Under the pieces are notes generated by a model. The model searched no databases. It was not told the origin of the DNA and worked only from the letters and a program-made list of their open reading frames with translations. Below are positions 46,271 through 56,759 of a stretch of DNA of 64,000 nucleotides, piece by piece. Location: contig NZ_CAKD01000020.1 of the NCBI RefSeq assembly GCF_000297025.1, positions 1 through 64,000 of the forward strand. Reading direction: 5' to 3'. Both the position numbers and the translations under genes were made by a program. Position 1 is the stretch's first letter. Each line of letters starts with the position of its first letter. The DNA comes from Lactobacillus pasteurii DSM 23907 = CRBIP 24.76 (GTDB lineage Bacteria; Bacillota; Bacilli; Lactobacillales; Lactobacillaceae).

Positions 46271-46984
46271 TTATTCAGCTTCTTCTTCAGGCTTTTTGAT
46301 AAAGACGCCAGGATTTTCATCGCTCATGATGTTCATTCCAGCTTGCAAGTCTTCAATTTCAGAAACAACAAAGCCCTTCTTTTGCAAACGGTCAACGACT
46401 GTGTGTAAAGTTTCTTCAGAAACGCCAGCTGGCAAAGTGAACAGTGTGCGACGAACGAAGTCGCCGTTAAGTTCGCCAGCTGCAGCATCCAAAGTCATAA
46501 CGCTTGCCATGTTGGTGTATTTAGAAATAGTCTTAGACATTTTTACCAAGTTACCACGAGTGTTGTCTGACAAAACAGTCAAAACGTATGAACCGTTTCT
46601 GATGTTCCAAGCATCTGACAACATGTCCAACAAGCGTGAGTGAGTTAAGATACCGTAGAACTTGTTTTCTTCGTCAAGCACTGAAATGTAAGGCAAGTCC
46701 TTGATGTTGAAGAAAACTTTGAAGAATGGAGAATTAACCTTGATAGTCTTGGTTGCGTTCTTCAATAGGTAAGTTACAGGTAAAGTCATATCCCCACCTT
46801 GTGACTTGTGACGATAAATGTGCATCTTGTAGATGTTGCCGCGGAAAATTGTTCCAGTGTCGTCGAGGATTGGCACACAACGGTAGCCAGAATCTTCAAG
46901 CACTTGCAAAGCTTCTTCAAGAGTAGCTTTTTCATTGACAGTTGTTAGATAATCCTTCTTACGAACTAATGATTTGATTAGCAT
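46271..46984 (-). CDS. CBS-domain protein, CbpA-like
   Basis: 237 residues: tandem CBS domains (about 1-130; VLEDSGYRCVPILDDTG and YISVLDEENKFYGILT) and an ACT-like C-terminal part (YVLTVLSDNTRGNLVKMSK; about 140-215). This CBS-CBS-ACT layout matches the cyclic di-AMP-binding CbpA proteins of Listeria and lactic bacteria. Monocistronic, oriented against its neighbours. Ligand unproven. Confidence 0.75.
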   Translation of the reverse strand: MLIKSLVRKKDYLTTVNEKATLEEALQVLEDSGYRCVPILDDTGTIFRGNIYKMHIYRHKSQGGDMTLPVTYLLKNATKTIKVNSPFFKVFFNIKDLPYISVLDEENKFYGILTHSRLLDMLSDAWNIRNGSYVLTVLSDNTRGNLVKMSKTISKYTNMASVMTLDAAAGELNGDFVRRTLFTLPAGVSEETLHTVVDRLQKKGFVVSEIEDLQAGMNIMSDENPGVFIKKPEEEAE

Positions 46985-47193
46985 GAGCTTGCCTCCATAA
47001 ATGAATTTTTATCAAGTAATTATAGCATAAAAACGGCGTAAATTAAATATAAATTAAATTGATTGACACAACTATATTCTAGCAGGAAGTCGACTAAGTT
47101 AAAAGTCCAAGCAATTAACAGCCTCAGAATCTATAAAAGAGTCAACTTGTGTTAGAATTAATGAGATTAACTAGAAAGAGAGTAATTAATTCA

Positions 47194-47751
47194 ATGAAAA
47201 TTATTGCAGGTCTTGGAAATCCAGGTGCAAAGTATGATCGCACCAAGCATAATACGGGTTTTATGGCTTTAGAAACCTACTTAAAGAAGAATAGTTTAAC
47301 TTTAGATAAAAATAAATTTGAGGGTCTTTGGACCAAATTCCGAGTAAATGGCGAAGATGTCGTTTTGCTTGAACCACAAACTTTTATGAATGAATCTGGT
47401 CGCTCAATTTCGCAAGTGGCTAATTTTTTTAAAGTGGACCCAGAAGATATTTTGGTCATTCACGATGATATGGACATGCCAATTGGCAAGATTCGCATCA
47501 GAGCTAATGGTAAGTCTGGTGGTCATAACGGCATCAAGAGCATCATTCGCGATTTAGGAACAGAGAAGTTCAATCGTTTGAAGATCGGTATCCGTCACCC
47601 AGAAAAAGTTAGCGTAGTATCTTGGGTATTGACTCCATTTAACAAGGAGCAACAAGAGTTGATGGATCAAGCTTTTGAAGCTAGCGTAAACATTATTGAT
47701 GATTTTATTGCTGGCCGCGATAGTCAGTATTTGATGAACAAGTATAACTAA
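47194..47751 (+). CDS. pth: Peptidyl-tRNA hydrolase
   Basis: Recycles peptidyl-tRNA released from ribosomes. KIIAGLGNPGAKYDRTKHNTGF contains the catalytic His20 (residues 2-23 region); Asn and Asp in FMNESG and HDDMDMPIG. ATG 47194 gives 185 residues; the ATG at 47149 would add 15 non-conserved residues. mfd follows after one base. Confidence 0.95.
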   Translation: MKIIAGLGNPGAKYDRTKHNTGFMALETYLKKNSLTLDKNKFEGLWTKFRVNGEDVVLLEPQTFMNESGRSISQVANFFKVDPEDILVIHDDMDMPIGKIRIRANGKSGGHNGIKSIIRDLGTEKFNRLKIGIRHPEKVSVVSWVLTPFNKEQQELMDQAFEASVNIIDDFIAGRDSQYLMNKYN

Positions 47752-47752
47752 A

Positions 47753-50700
47753 ATGCAATTACAAGATTTTCTGGAAAAAGATCAAGAACTGATCAATTTC
47801 ATTAGTCAAAGCAAACAATACAAAAACTCAATGATCACTGGCGCCAACGCCGGTGCTTTTAGTCTGCTCTTAAAAAGCTTGGTTGAAAATAATCAAGCGG
47901 TGATTCTGCTAGAAGAAAACGAACATAAGGCCCAAAACCGCTATGCAGAGTTGAGCAATCTGCTAGCAGATGATCAGGTGGAGATTTTTTCAATTGATAG
48001 CACCTTGGCAACGCAGAGTGCCGTGGCTTCAGCTGATGAATTAAGCAATCGAATCAAGAGTTTGAATCTATTGCTTACTCGCAAGGCGGGAATTGTGATT
48101 ACTACCCCGCAAGGCTTGCAGTATCCCTTATCGAATCCAGAGAATTTTAGCCAGGCCAAGCGCAAATTTAGCGTGGGGATGGAGTATGAGCTAAGTGAAT
48201 TGACTCAGTGGCTAGTTCGAGTGGGCTATCATAAGGAAGCTCTGGTTGCTAAAGCAGGCGAGTTTGCTTTAAGAGGTGATATCCTTGATATTTACCCACT
48301 AGACTCAGAAAATCCAGTTAGAATTGAATTTTTTGGCGATGAGATTGATACAGTCAAAGAATTCGACCTAGCTACTCAACTGTCCAAGCGAGAAATTGAT
48401 GATATTTGGGTTGGTCCTGCCTTGGACCGGGTCTTTTCAAAGGAAAGCATCTCTCAAGCTGCTAAGCAAATTGCTAAAGAAGTAGCCGAAGCTGAAAACG
48501 TGGACGCAGCCAAGAAGCATTTTACCCAGACAATTGACTTGCTTAATACTGGTGCTTTGCCAGATGATTATGCCTTTTTGGTTGACTATCTGCTCAAAGA
48601 TCCAAGCAACTTGCTAGCATATTTGGCTGGACCGGGTTTGATTTTTATTGATGATTTGCCTTTGATTAGACAGGCAGTTGAAGCAGTCGACAAGCAAAAT
48701 GGCGCCTTTATTGCCGAAGAGCAAAAGCTCGGCGCTATGCTTGCTAGTCAAAAGTTGCGCCTAGATTTTAATCAGGTGATAAATGCGGACAACCACCACC
48801 GAATCTATTATTCAGTCTTTCAGCGCAGCTTAGGCCGGGTTAGACTAGGCCAGCTATTTAATTGGAATACCCGCGAGCCGGAACAATTTTTTAGTCAGAT
48901 GCCACTAATTAAGGCTGAGATTGATTCTTATTTGCAAGCTGGACAAACCGTGATCGTGCAAGCCGATAATGAAAAAAGGGCCAGCCAAATGAAAGAAACG
49001 CTGGCAGATTTTGACTTAGTTGCTCCAATCGTTTCTTCAGATCAGCTTTTAGCTGGGCAATGCCAGATCCTAGTAGGAAACTTTAGCCAAGGTTTTAATT
49101 TGCCAGCTAGCAAGTTGATCTACTTGACTGAGCGAGAACTATTCAATAAGCGCGTTCAGCGCAAGAAGGCAATCCGCACCTTAGAAAATGCCCAGCGCTT
49201 GCGCAATTATACTGAATTGAAGCCTGGCGACTATGTAGTTCACGTCAACCACGGAATTGGTCGTTTTGAAGGAATTCAGACTTTAGAAAATAACGGAGTA
49301 AAGCGCGACTACATTACCATTACTTATCAAAAAGGCGACCAGCTCTTTGTTCCAGCTGATCATTTGCGCTTGGTGCAAAAGTATGTCGGCTCTGAAAGCA
49401 AAACGCCCAAAATTAACAAACTTGGTGGTAGCGAATGGGCTAAAACTAAGCGCAAGGTTCAATCCAAGGTAGAAGATATTGCCGATGAATTGATTCAGCT
49501 TTATGCCAAAAGAGAAGCTGAAAAAGGTTTTGCTTTTTCGCCAGATGACGACCTTCAAAGACAATTCGAAGACGCCTTTCCATATGTCGAAACTAATGAC
49601 CAACTGCGCTCAGTCAGAGAAATCAAGGCCGATATGGAAAAGCCAAGGCCAATGGACCGACTAGTGGTTGGAGATGTTGGCTTTGGCAAGACTGAAGTGG
49701 CGCTTAGAGCAGCCTTTAAGGCGGTGCAAGACAACAAGCAAGTTGCCTTTTTGGTGCCAACGACTATCTTGGCCCAGCAACACTATGAAACGATTTTGGA
49801 CCGCTTCAAGGACTTCCCAGTCAATGCGGCCTTGCTGTCAAGATTCCAATCAGCTAGCGAGTCCAAGAAGATTATTGAAGGCTTGAAAACTGGCAAAATC
49901 GATGTCGTAGTTGGTACGCACCGAATTTTATCAAAAGACGTTAAGTTCAAAAACTTGGGCTTATTGATTGTTGATGAAGAGCAGCGCTTTGGCGTTAAGC
50001 ATAAAGAACGACTCAAGCAGCTTAGAGCCAATATTGACGTTTTGACCTTGACGGCTACGCCAATTCCGCGGACTTTGAACATGTCGATGGTTGGAGTTAG
50101 AGATTTGTCAGTGATGGAAACTCCGCCTAAGAACCGCTATCCAATCCAAACTTACGTAATGGAAGAAACTGAAAGCGTGGTTAGGGATGCCTGCTTAAGA
50201 GAAATGCAGCGCGATGGCCAGATCTTCTTTTTGCATAACCGGATTGGAGATTTGGATGATGTGGTTTTGCGCTTGCAAAAATTGCTCCCAACGGCCCGGA
50301 TTGCTTCAGCTCACGGCCGAATGAGTCAGCATCAGCTAGAAGATGTCTTGTATCGCTTTTTGAATCGGGAGTTTGATATTTTGGTAACGACTACCATTAT
50401 TGAAACGGGTATCGATATGCCAAATACTAACACCATGATCATTGAAGATGCAGATCATTACGGCTTAAGTCAGCTCTATCAGCTTAGAGGACGAATTGGC
50501 CGTAGTGCCAGATTAGCTTATGCATATTTTCTTTATCAGCCAAACAAGGTGCTGACAGAAGTCAGCGAAAAAAGGCTGGAAGCTATCCGCGACTTTACTG
50601 AACTTGGGTCAGGCTTTAAGATTGCGATGCGAGATTTGTCCATTCGCGGTGCCGGCAATATGCTCGGAGCCCAGCAGCATGGCTTTATTGATAGCGTTGG

Positions 50701-51244
50701 GTATGATCTTTACTCTCAAATGCTTGAAGACGCGATCAAGGAGCGCAAAGGCAAAAAGAAATTGCGCCAAACTGACACCCAGCTTGATCTTGGCTTAGAA
50801 GCCTATATTCCAGAGTCTTATATTGCCGATCAAGAAGAAAAAATCGAGTTTTACAAAAGAATTAAGAGTATTGATAATCAGTCCGAACTTGATAAAATTG
50901 AGGATGAGTTAATCGATCGTTTTGGAGATTATCCAAAGGCAGTAGAGATGCTACTTCAGCTAGCCAAGATTAAATTAGAGGCAAATTACGCTCAAGTGAA
51001 GTTGATCTCTAAGCTAGCAAAAGATCGAATTAAGGTCGAATTTGATGGACCAGCTTCGCGCGAATTAGAAGGGCCGAATATTTTTAAGGCATTGGAACAC
51101 GTTAACTTAAAGGCTAGAATCAATCTTGCGCCAAACAAGGACTTGATTGTCTTGCTCGATGTTCCAGATAAGGTTAACAGTCGCATGCTCTTTAAAGAGC
51201 TTAATACCTTTTTAGAAGCAGCAAGCGACATTATACAAAGGTAG
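47753..51244 (+). CDS. mfd: Transcription-repair coupling factor
   Basis: Displaces RNA polymerase stalled at DNA lesions and recruits UvrA. UvrB-like N-terminus (about 1-350), CarD-like RNA polymerase-interacting domain (about 490-550: LKPGDYVVHVNHGIGRFEGI), helicase with Walker A GDVGFGKTEVALRA (about 640), DEEQRFGV, and C-terminal TRCF domain. 1163 residues. Preceded by pth and followed by rqcP 7 bases later. Confidence 0.97.
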   Translation: MQLQDFLEKDQELINFISQSKQYKNSMITGANAGAFSLLLKSLVENNQAVILLEENEHKAQNRYAELSNLLADDQVEIFSIDSTLATQSAVASADELSNRIKSLNLLLTRKAGIVITTPQGLQYPLSNPENFSQAKRKFSVGMEYELSELTQWLVRVGYHKEALVAKAGEFALRGDILDIYPLDSENPVRIEFFGDEIDTVKEFDLATQLSKREIDDIWVGPALDRVFSKESISQAAKQIAKEVAEAENVDAAKKHFTQTIDLLNTGALPDDYAFLVDYLLKDPSNLLAYLAGPGLIFIDDLPLIRQAVEAVDKQNGAFIAEEQKLGAMLASQKLRLDFNQVINADNHHRIYYSVFQRSLGRVRLGQLFNWNTREPEQFFSQMPLIKAEIDSYLQAGQTVIVQADNEKRASQMKETLADFDLVAPIVSSDQLLAGQCQILVGNFSQGFNLPASKLIYLTERELFNKRVQRKKAIRTLENAQRLRNYTELKPGDYVVHVNHGIGRFEGIQTLENNGVKRDYITITYQKGDQLFVPADHLRLVQKYVGSESKTPKINKLGGSEWAKTKRKVQSKVEDIADELIQLYAKREAEKGFAFSPDDDLQRQFEDAFPYVETNDQLRSVREIKADMEKPRPMDRLVVGDVGFGKTEVALRAAFKAVQDNKQVAFLVPTTILAQQHYETILDRFKDFPVNAALLSRFQSASESKKIIEGLKTGKIDVVVGTHRILSKDVKFKNLGLLIVDEEQRFGVKHKERLKQLRANIDVLTLTATPIPRTLNMSMVGVRDLSVMETPPKNRYPIQTYVMEETESVVRDACLREMQRDGQIFFLHNRIGDLDDVVLRLQKLLPTARIASAHGRMSQHQLEDVLYRFLNREFDILVTTTIIETGIDMPNTNTMIIEDADHYGLSQLYQLRGRIGRSARLAYAYFLYQPNKVLTEVSEKRLEAIRDFTELGSGFKIAMRDLSIRGAGNMLGAQQHGFIDSVGYDLYSQMLEDAIKERKGKKKLRQTDTQLDLGLEAYIPESYIADQEEKIEFYKRIKSIDNQSELDKIEDELIDRFGDYPKAVEMLLQLAKIKLEANYAQVKLISKLAKDRIKVEFDGPASRELEGPNIFKALEHVNLKARINLAPNKDLIVLLDVPDKVNSRMLFKELNTFLEAASDIIQR

Positions 51245-51251
51245 GTAAGAG

Positions 51252-51494
51252 ATGAGAGTTGATAAGTTTTTAAAGATTTCCCGATTAGTCAAAAGAAGAA
51301 CCGTTGCTAAGGAAATGGCTGATCAAGGTAGAATTAAAGTTAATGGTCGAGTAGTTAAATCAAGCTATGATGTCAAGATTGATGATATCATTGAAGTAGG
51401 TTATGGAACTCGTCAAGTTAAGGCTAAGGTCTTGGATTTGCGCGAGACCACGAAAAAGGCTGAAGCAAGCGATTTATACGAGCTCGTTGATTAA
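51252..51494 (+). CDS. rqcP: S4-domain RNA-binding protein RqcP (YabO)
   Basis: 80-residue S4 domain: MRVDKFLKISRLVKRRTVAK and DQGRIKVNGRVVKSSYDV. In B. subtilis RqcP works with RqcH in adding alanine tails to nascent chains on stalled 50S subunits. Position between mfd and divIC is conserved. Confidence 0.92.
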   Translation: MRVDKFLKISRLVKRRTVAKEMADQGRIKVNGRVVKSSYDVKIDDIIEVGYGTRQVKAKVLDLRETTKKAEASDLYELVD

Positions 51495-51526
51495 TTTTTA
51501 AGTAATTGTGAGTAGGGGGGATGCAA

Positions 51527-51907
51527 ATGAGCAAATTGAGAGTTGTCAGACAAAATGAATACGGTGCCCCTAGAAGGTTTGATGACGAAGAGCGGATGCG
51601 TTTGCGTCAAAAGCAAATCGAAAAACGCAAGCATAAGGCGCGTCGTGCCAAGATAATTGGCTTTTTCTCCATCCTCTTCGTTATCTTGGGGATTCAAATC
51701 GCCATCAAAACGGCTCAAACAAACCGGATCAGACAAGAAGTTCAAGCTTCTAAAGTCACTTTAGCTAAGCTAAACAAAGAAAAAGAAAAGTTAAATGACA
51801 AGTATGTGGACTTGAAGGATCCAGATTATGTGGCGAAGTTGATCAGATACCGCTTCTATTACTCTAAGCCAAACGAAACAATTTATAACGTACCCGAGGG
51901 CAAGTAA
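51527..51907 (+). CDS. divIC: Septum formation initiator DivIC/FtsB family
   Basis: Bitopic division protein: basic cytoplasmic N-terminus (residues 1-42, Arg/Lys-rich), one transmembrane helix (about 43-60, IIGFFSILFVILGIQIAI), then a coiled coil (about 65-95) and the conserved DPDYVAKLIRYRFYYS. ATG 51527 has AGGGGGG at 6 bases; ATG 51521 is inside that spacing. 126 residues. Confidence 0.9.
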   Translation: MSKLRVVRQNEYGAPRRFDDEERMRLRQKQIEKRKHKARRAKIIGFFSILFVILGIQIAIKTAQTNRIRQEVQASKVTLAKLNKEKEKLNDKYVDLKDPDYVAKLIRYRFYYSKPNETIYNVPEGK

Positions 51908-52273
51908 ATGGCGAAATATCAAGTTGGAGAAAGGGTTACGGGAGTAATCAACAATATAACTGATTTAGGAATCTTTGTGACTTTGGATGCTAGAAAGTCA
52001 GGCTTGATTCATCATAGCGACTGGGACGGTAGTTGGCCTAGCCAAAGGGGACGCTACCGGATTGGGGATGAGATTAGAAGCGTGATCGTTCATGTCAATA
52101 AAGGCAAGCTAGGTTTATCGCTTGCTAGAATCAATGATCCGGATTTGATCGATCCGACTAATCAATACACCCAAGTAAAAGCAGCCGATTTTGCCAAAGT
52201 CTTGAATCAAACTTCTGCTAAGGCAAAAAAGGCTATTTCAGACTTAGAGCAAGTTTTAGAAGAATATAGATAG
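51908..52273 (+). CDS. S1 RNA-binding domain protein (YabR-like)
   Basis: 121 residues: one S1 domain (about 1-75; YQVGERVTGVINNITDLGIF) and a helical tail. Directly abuts divIC with no gap. Relatives in this operon position (YabR) are of unclear function; RNA binding is inferred from the fold. Confidence 0.85.
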   Translation: MAKYQVGERVTGVINNITDLGIFVTLDARKSGLIHHSDWDGSWPSQRGRYRIGDEIRSVIVHVNKGKLGLSLARINDPDLIDPTNQYTQVKAADFAKVLNQTSAKAKKAISDLEQVLEEYR

Positions 52274-52275
52274 GC

Positions 52276-52315
52276 AAAAGGCAGACTAGTCAAAAGATTA
52301 GCTGCCTTTGTTTTT
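52276..52315 (+). terminator. Terminator between the S1 gene and tilS
   Basis: Stem AAGGCAGACTAGTC / GATTAGCTGCCTT (one G-T, one bulge), loop AAAA, then TGTTTTTA. It lies 10 bases before tilS, so it may attenuate rather than fully stop. Confidence 0.7.
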
Positions 52316-52324
52316 AGGAAAGAA

Positions 52325-53578
52325 ATGGATTTAAAGAAGTTTTTTCAAATGCATAATTTGCCATTAGCGCATAAGAAGCTAGTGGTTGCTAGTAGCGGTG
52401 GGCCAGATTCGATGGCTTTGACGCATTTATTAATTGAATTAAAAAAAGACGTGCAGTTTGATCTTTTCGTGGCGCATTTTGACCATCAATTGCGCCAAGA
52501 TTCTATGAAAGAATCAGATTTATTGCAGGCATATTGCCAAAGTCAGAACTTGCCCTTGATTGAGGGCAGATGGCAGCACGGTCAAATAACTAGCGGCCTT
52601 GAATCAAGGGCAAGAGCTGCTAGATACGACTTTTTAAAGCGGGTCATAGATCAAGTTCAAGGCGATTATTTATTAACGGCCCATCATAATGATGATCTGT
52701 TGGAAAATATATTGATCAAGCTAATTAGATCAGGCAATCCAGCCGAGATGAACTCCTTGCAGGCTGTCAGCAACTGGCAGGGGGTTAAATTGCTTAGGCC
52801 ATTGCTGGCTTTTGTCAAAGATGATTTGCTAATGTATGACCAGCAGCATCATTTGCCTTATATCGAAGACGAAACTAACAAAGAAGACGATATCTTGCGC
52901 AATCGCTTAAGACATCATGTTTTGCCACTGCTAAAAAAAGAAAATCCGCTTTTAGCTGACAACGTTTTGCGCTTTAGCCAGCAGATGAATCTGTTGACTG
53001 ATTTAGCCAAAAAGCAAATTGATCATTTACCACTAAGTCAGCCATTTTTAGGTAGCTTTCGCATTAAAGAGGATGCCTTAGCCAATCTTTTGCCGAATGA
53101 AAAAAGCTACTACTGGCAAAGGCAAGTCTGGTATTATCGAAAAAGGCATATCGGCTTTGATCTGCGCGGCTGGCAGCTTTATTCTTACCAAGGATATGAA
53201 TATTTGCTTGCTGGAGGGCAAAATCTGCCCCAAGAAAAGGCAATGATTAAGTTGAATGAAAAATTTGAATTTTGCAATGAGCAGTTTGTCTTAACTAGTG
53301 AGATAATGGAAGGAGAGCTGGTTGATAGCTTCTATGCAGAAGGCGAATGTTTTTGGGTTGGATCTTTGCCATCTGGCAGCAAATTGCCATTGAAAAATGG
53401 CCAGCATGCCAAGGCTAAGAAGATGTTTGCTCGAGCAGCTATCCCGCTTCAATTAAGAAATCGCTGCTTGAGCGTATTTGATGAAGATGATCAGGTGCTT
53501 TTTGTTCAGTATGCTTATCGCAACCAGAGAATTACTGCTGCAAGCCGAAAAATCTACCTTTATCGAATTTTTTCTTAG
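52325..53578 (+). CDS. tilS: tRNA(Ile)-lysidine synthetase
   Basis: Modifies C34 of tRNA-Ile(CAU) to lysidine using ATP and lysine. PP-loop SSGGPDSMALTHL at about 24-36, HHNDDLLEN, and C-terminal domain with KKMFARAAIPLQLRNR. 417 residues. GGAAAG precedes the ATG. In most relatives hpt lies between tilS and ftsH; here ftsH follows directly after 85 bases. Confidence 0.93.
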   Translation: MDLKKFFQMHNLPLAHKKLVVASSGGPDSMALTHLLIELKKDVQFDLFVAHFDHQLRQDSMKESDLLQAYCQSQNLPLIEGRWQHGQITSGLESRARAARYDFLKRVIDQVQGDYLLTAHHNDDLLENILIKLIRSGNPAEMNSLQAVSNWQGVKLLRPLLAFVKDDLLMYDQQHHLPYIEDETNKEDDILRNRLRHHVLPLLKKENPLLADNVLRFSQQMNLLTDLAKKQIDHLPLSQPFLGSFRIKEDALANLLPNEKSYYWQRQVWYYRKRHIGFDLRGWQLYSYQGYEYLLAGGQNLPQEKAMIKLNEKFEFCNEQFVLTSEIMEGELVDSFYAEGECFWVGSLPSGSKLPLKNGQHAKAKKMFARAAIPLQLRNRCLSVFDEDDQVLFVQYAYRNQRITAASRKIYLYRIFS

Positions 53579-53662
53579 ATCTTGTTAAAATATTAGAGCT
53601 AAACGCGTATTTGTGTTAAACTTTTAGGCGTATATCTTATATAAACTTTGCGGAGGTTTTAT

Positions 53663-55759
53663 ATGAAAAATAACCGGAATCGGCTATTGTCAAATGGCCT
53701 TTTCTATATAGTTGTGTTCCTTTTACTCCTATGGGGAATCAACTGGGCACTAGGCGGAAGTGGCAACTCATCAGGTAGTCAAAGTATTTCCTACTCTGAA
53801 TTTGTCAGTGACTTGCGCCAAGGCAAAGTTAAAAACTTTAGTGTTCAGCCTGCAAATGGCGTTTATGTTGTTTCAGGTAGTTACAAGAAAGCACAAACAA
53901 CAAAGAGTCAAAAGAACAGCAATTTCGACTTCTTTAATGGTAGCACTAGCCAAAGCGTGACACGTTTTACTACAACGATGTTACAAAATGATTCTAGCGT
54001 ATCAACTGTGCAAGACTTGGCACAAAAAAATGATGCTCGGATGACTACCCAAGGAGAGTCGCAATCAGGCAATTGGATTTCGACCATTGTCATGCTCGTT
54101 CCAACTATCCTGTTTATTGTGATGCTTTGGATGATGATGAACCAAGGCGGAGGTGCTCGCGGCAATGGCGGCATCATGAACTTTGGTCGTTCACACGTCA
54201 AGCCTGAGGATCCAGCTAAGAACAAGGTACGTTTCTCAGATGTTGCCGGTGAAGAAGAAGAAAAACAAGAATTAGTCGAAGTAGTTGAATTTTTGAAGAA
54301 TCCATCCAAATACACTAAATTGGGTGCAAAGATTCCATCAGGTGTCTTATTGGAAGGCCCTCCCGGAACAGGTAAGACTTTGCTTGCTCGTGCCGTAGCT
54401 GGTGAAGCTAACGTTCCATTCTATTCAATTTCTGGTTCAGATTTCGTGGAAATGTTCGTCGGTGTTGGTGCTAGTCGTGTACGTGACTTGTTTACTAATG
54501 CTAAGAAGAACGCTCCAAGTATTATCTTTATCGATGAAATTGATGCCATCGGTCGCCGTCGTGGCAACGGTATGGGCGGAGGAAACGACGAACGCGAACA
54601 AACTTTGAACCAATTGCTAGTTGAAATGGATGGTTTCCAAGGCGATGAAGGCGTAATCGTTATTGCCGCTACTAACCGTTCAGACGTTTTGGACCCTGCT
54701 TTGCTTCGTCCAGGTCGTTTTGACCGTAAGGTTTTGGTTGGTCGTCCAGATGTTCGCGGCCGTGAAGCTATCTTGAAGGTTCACGCTCGCAACAAGCCTT
54801 TGGCTAGCGATGTTGACTTGAAGGAAGTTGCTCGTCAAACGCCAGGTTTCGTTGGTGCCGATTTGGCCAACGTTTTGAACGAAGCTGCTTTGGTAGCTGC
54901 TCGCAGAAACGGTAGCGAAATCACTGCTTCAGATATCGATGAAGCTCAAGACCGCGTCATTGCTGGTCCTGCTAAGACAGATCGAATTATTTCTGAACAA
55001 GAAAGAAAGAGAGTCGCTTTCCACGAAGCAGGTCACTCAATCTGTGGTTTGGTTCTAAGCGATTCAAGAACTGTCCGCAAGGTTACCATCGTTCCTCGTG
55101 GCCGTGCTGGTGGATACAACATCATGCTTCCTAAGGATGATCAATTCATTTTGACTAAGAACCAATTGTTTGAACAAATTGTTGGTTTGATGGGTGGTCG
55201 TGCCGGTGAAGAAGCAACTATTGGCGACAAGTCAACTGGTGCTTCAAACGACTTCGAACAAGCAACAGCTATTGCTCATAGCATGGTAGTCAACTACGGT
55301 ATGACTGATGCTTTGGGTATGGTTGAACTTGAAAAAGAAGGCGAAAACCAATACGGTATGAAGCCATACAGTGAAGCAACTGCAGCCAAGATCGACGAAG
55401 AAGTTCGCAAGATCTTGGATGAAGCTCACGAAAAGGCGCTTGAAATTGTTCGCGACAACAAGGAAAAGCACAAGTTAATTGCGGATGCTTTGCTCAAGTA
55501 CGAAACTTTGAACGAAAAGCAAATTTTAGCTTTGTACCAAACTGGCAAGATGCCTGAAAAAGACGATGAAGAATATCCTAGCGAATCAAAGGCTTCAACT
55601 TACGAAGAAGCTAAAGCTGCTGCTGAGAAGAAGGAAATTCAAAAGGCTGAAAAGAAAGAAGAACCAGTTGAACCAGAAATTACTAGTTCTTCATCAGAAG
55701 ACTTGGATGAACCTGATACTCAAGTAAAGCCAAATGAAGATGACACTAAGGACGAATAA
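53663..55759 (+). CDS. ftsH: ATP-dependent zinc metalloprotease FtsH
   Basis: Membrane-anchored AAA protease degrading misfolded membrane and regulatory proteins. Two helices (about 13-31 and 138-160) flank an extracellular domain; Walker [14 protein letters not shown] at about 232, Walker [14 protein letters not shown], zinc motif HEAGH at about 453-457. Acidic/Lys-rich C-tail. ATG 53663 has GCGGAGG; 698 residues. Own promoter is likely in the 84-base gap before it. Confidence 0.97.
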   Translation: MKNNRNRLLSNGLFYIVVFLLLLWGINWALGGSGNSSGSQSISYSEFVSDLRQGKVKNFSVQPANGVYVVSGSYKKAQTTKSQKNSNFDFFNGSTSQSVTRFTTTMLQNDSSVSTVQDLAQKNDARMTTQGESQSGNWISTIVMLVPTILFIVMLWMMMNQGGGARGNGGIMNFGRSHVKPEDPAKNKVRFSDVAGEEEEKQELVEVVEFLKNPSKYTKLGAKIPSGVLLEGPPGTGKTLLARAVAGEANVPFYSISGSDFVEMFVGVGASRVRDLFTNAKKNAPSIIFIDEIDAIGRRRGNGMGGGNDEREQTLNQLLVEMDGFQGDEGVIVIAATNRSDVLDPALLRPGRFDRKVLVGRPDVRGREAILKVHARNKPLASDVDLKEVARQTPGFVGADLANVLNEAALVAARRNGSEITASDIDEAQDRVIAGPAKTDRIISEQERKRVAFHEAGHSICGLVLSDSRTVRKVTIVPRGRAGGYNIMLPKDDQFILTKNQLFEQIVGLMGGRAGEEATIGDKSTGASNDFEQATAIAHSMVVNYGMTDALGMVELEKEGENQYGMKPYSEATAAKIDEEVRKILDEAHEKALEIVRDNKEKHKLIADALLKYETLNEKQILALYQTGKMPEKDDEEYPSESKASTYEEAKAAAEKKEIQKAEKKEEPVEPEITSSSSEDLDEPDTQVKPNEDDTKDE

Positions 55760-55760
55760 G

Positions 55761-55790
55761 AAAATAGAGCCTAGTTGGGCTCTATTTTTA
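55761..55790 (+). terminator. Terminator after ftsH
   Basis: Stem AAAATAGAGCC / GGGCTCTATTTTT with loop TAGTT. hslO starts 16 bases later. Confidence 0.85.
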
Positions 55791-55805
55791 TAGGTGAGAA
55801 TATAT

Positions 55806-56678
55806 ATGACAGATTATTTAATTAAAGCAATTGATAAAACAAAGAATTTACGACTTTTGACAGTTTATGCTAAGGACATGGTAGCTGAAGCTCAACGTCG
55901 GCACGACACTTGGTCAGCTTCATCTGCTGTATTAGGCAGAACAATGATTGGTGGTGTTTTGCTAGCAGCAGCTGGCCTAACTGAAGGCCAAGAATTGACG
56001 GTTCGCTTGCTTGGTGATGGTCCAGTTGGTCCAACTGTTGTAACAGCTAAGGCGGATTTGACAGTTAAGGGTTACTTGAGAAACCCACATATTGCCTTGC
56101 CACCTAAGCCAAATGGCCACATCGATGTCAAAAAAGCCGTCGGTCAAGGCTGGCTTGAAGTAACTAAGGATATTGGCTTAAAGCAGCCTTACACTGGCGA
56201 AGTGCCAATCACTTCAGGCGAAATCGGCGAAGACTTCACTTATTATTTAGCTAAGTCTGAACAAATTCCTTCTGCAGTTGGGGTATCGGTTTTTGTTAAC
56301 CCTAACAATACGATCGCAACGGCTGGTGGTTTTATGCTTCAAGCCTTGCCAGGAGCTAGCGATAGCTTAATTGAAGAAGTGACTAAGAGAATCAATGACT
56401 TGCCTGCTTTGTCAACCGCCTTTATGGATGGTATGACGCCAGAAGATTTGGCCAAAAAGATTTTGGGCGATGATTGCAAGATCCTTGAAAAAGATGACGT
56501 GGCCTTTAAGTGCGATTGTTCAAAAGAAAAGTACAAGAACATTATGGCAACTTTGGATCGCGCCCAGCTTAAGGAAATGATCGAGGAAGATCATGGAGCA
56601 GAACTTACTTGCAACTTCTGCGGCCAAAAGTATAATTTCAGCCAAGCAGAATTGGAAGAAATTTTGAAGAATCGTTAA
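55806..56678 (+). CDS. hslO: Redox-regulated chaperone Hsp33
   Basis: Holdase chaperone activated by oxidation. The zinc-binding Cys switch is intact: FKCDCS (about 236-238) and LTCNFCG (about 269-272). 290 residues. ATG 55806 with TAGGTGAG upstream. dusB follows. Confidence 0.95.
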   Translation: MTDYLIKAIDKTKNLRLLTVYAKDMVAEAQRRHDTWSASSAVLGRTMIGGVLLAAAGLTEGQELTVRLLGDGPVGPTVVTAKADLTVKGYLRNPHIALPPKPNGHIDVKKAVGQGWLEVTKDIGLKQPYTGEVPITSGEIGEDFTYYLAKSEQIPSAVGVSVFVNPNNTIATAGGFMLQALPGASDSLIEEVTKRINDLPALSTAFMDGMTPEDLAKKILGDDCKILEKDDVAFKCDCSKEKYKNIMATLDRAQLKEMIEEDHGAELTCNFCGQKYNFSQAELEEILKNR

Positions 56679-56759
56679 AAGAGGATAATCAAATAAGCAA
56701 TTATTTTGTGATAAGCAGCTTTTTTGTTACAATGTTTAGGTATTTGAAAGGATGATTTG

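Noticed and set aside
53908-54315. 135-codon minus-strand frame inside ftsH
   Set aside because: Opposite-strand shadow of a strongly conserved gene; Ser/Pro-rich and without a start signal.
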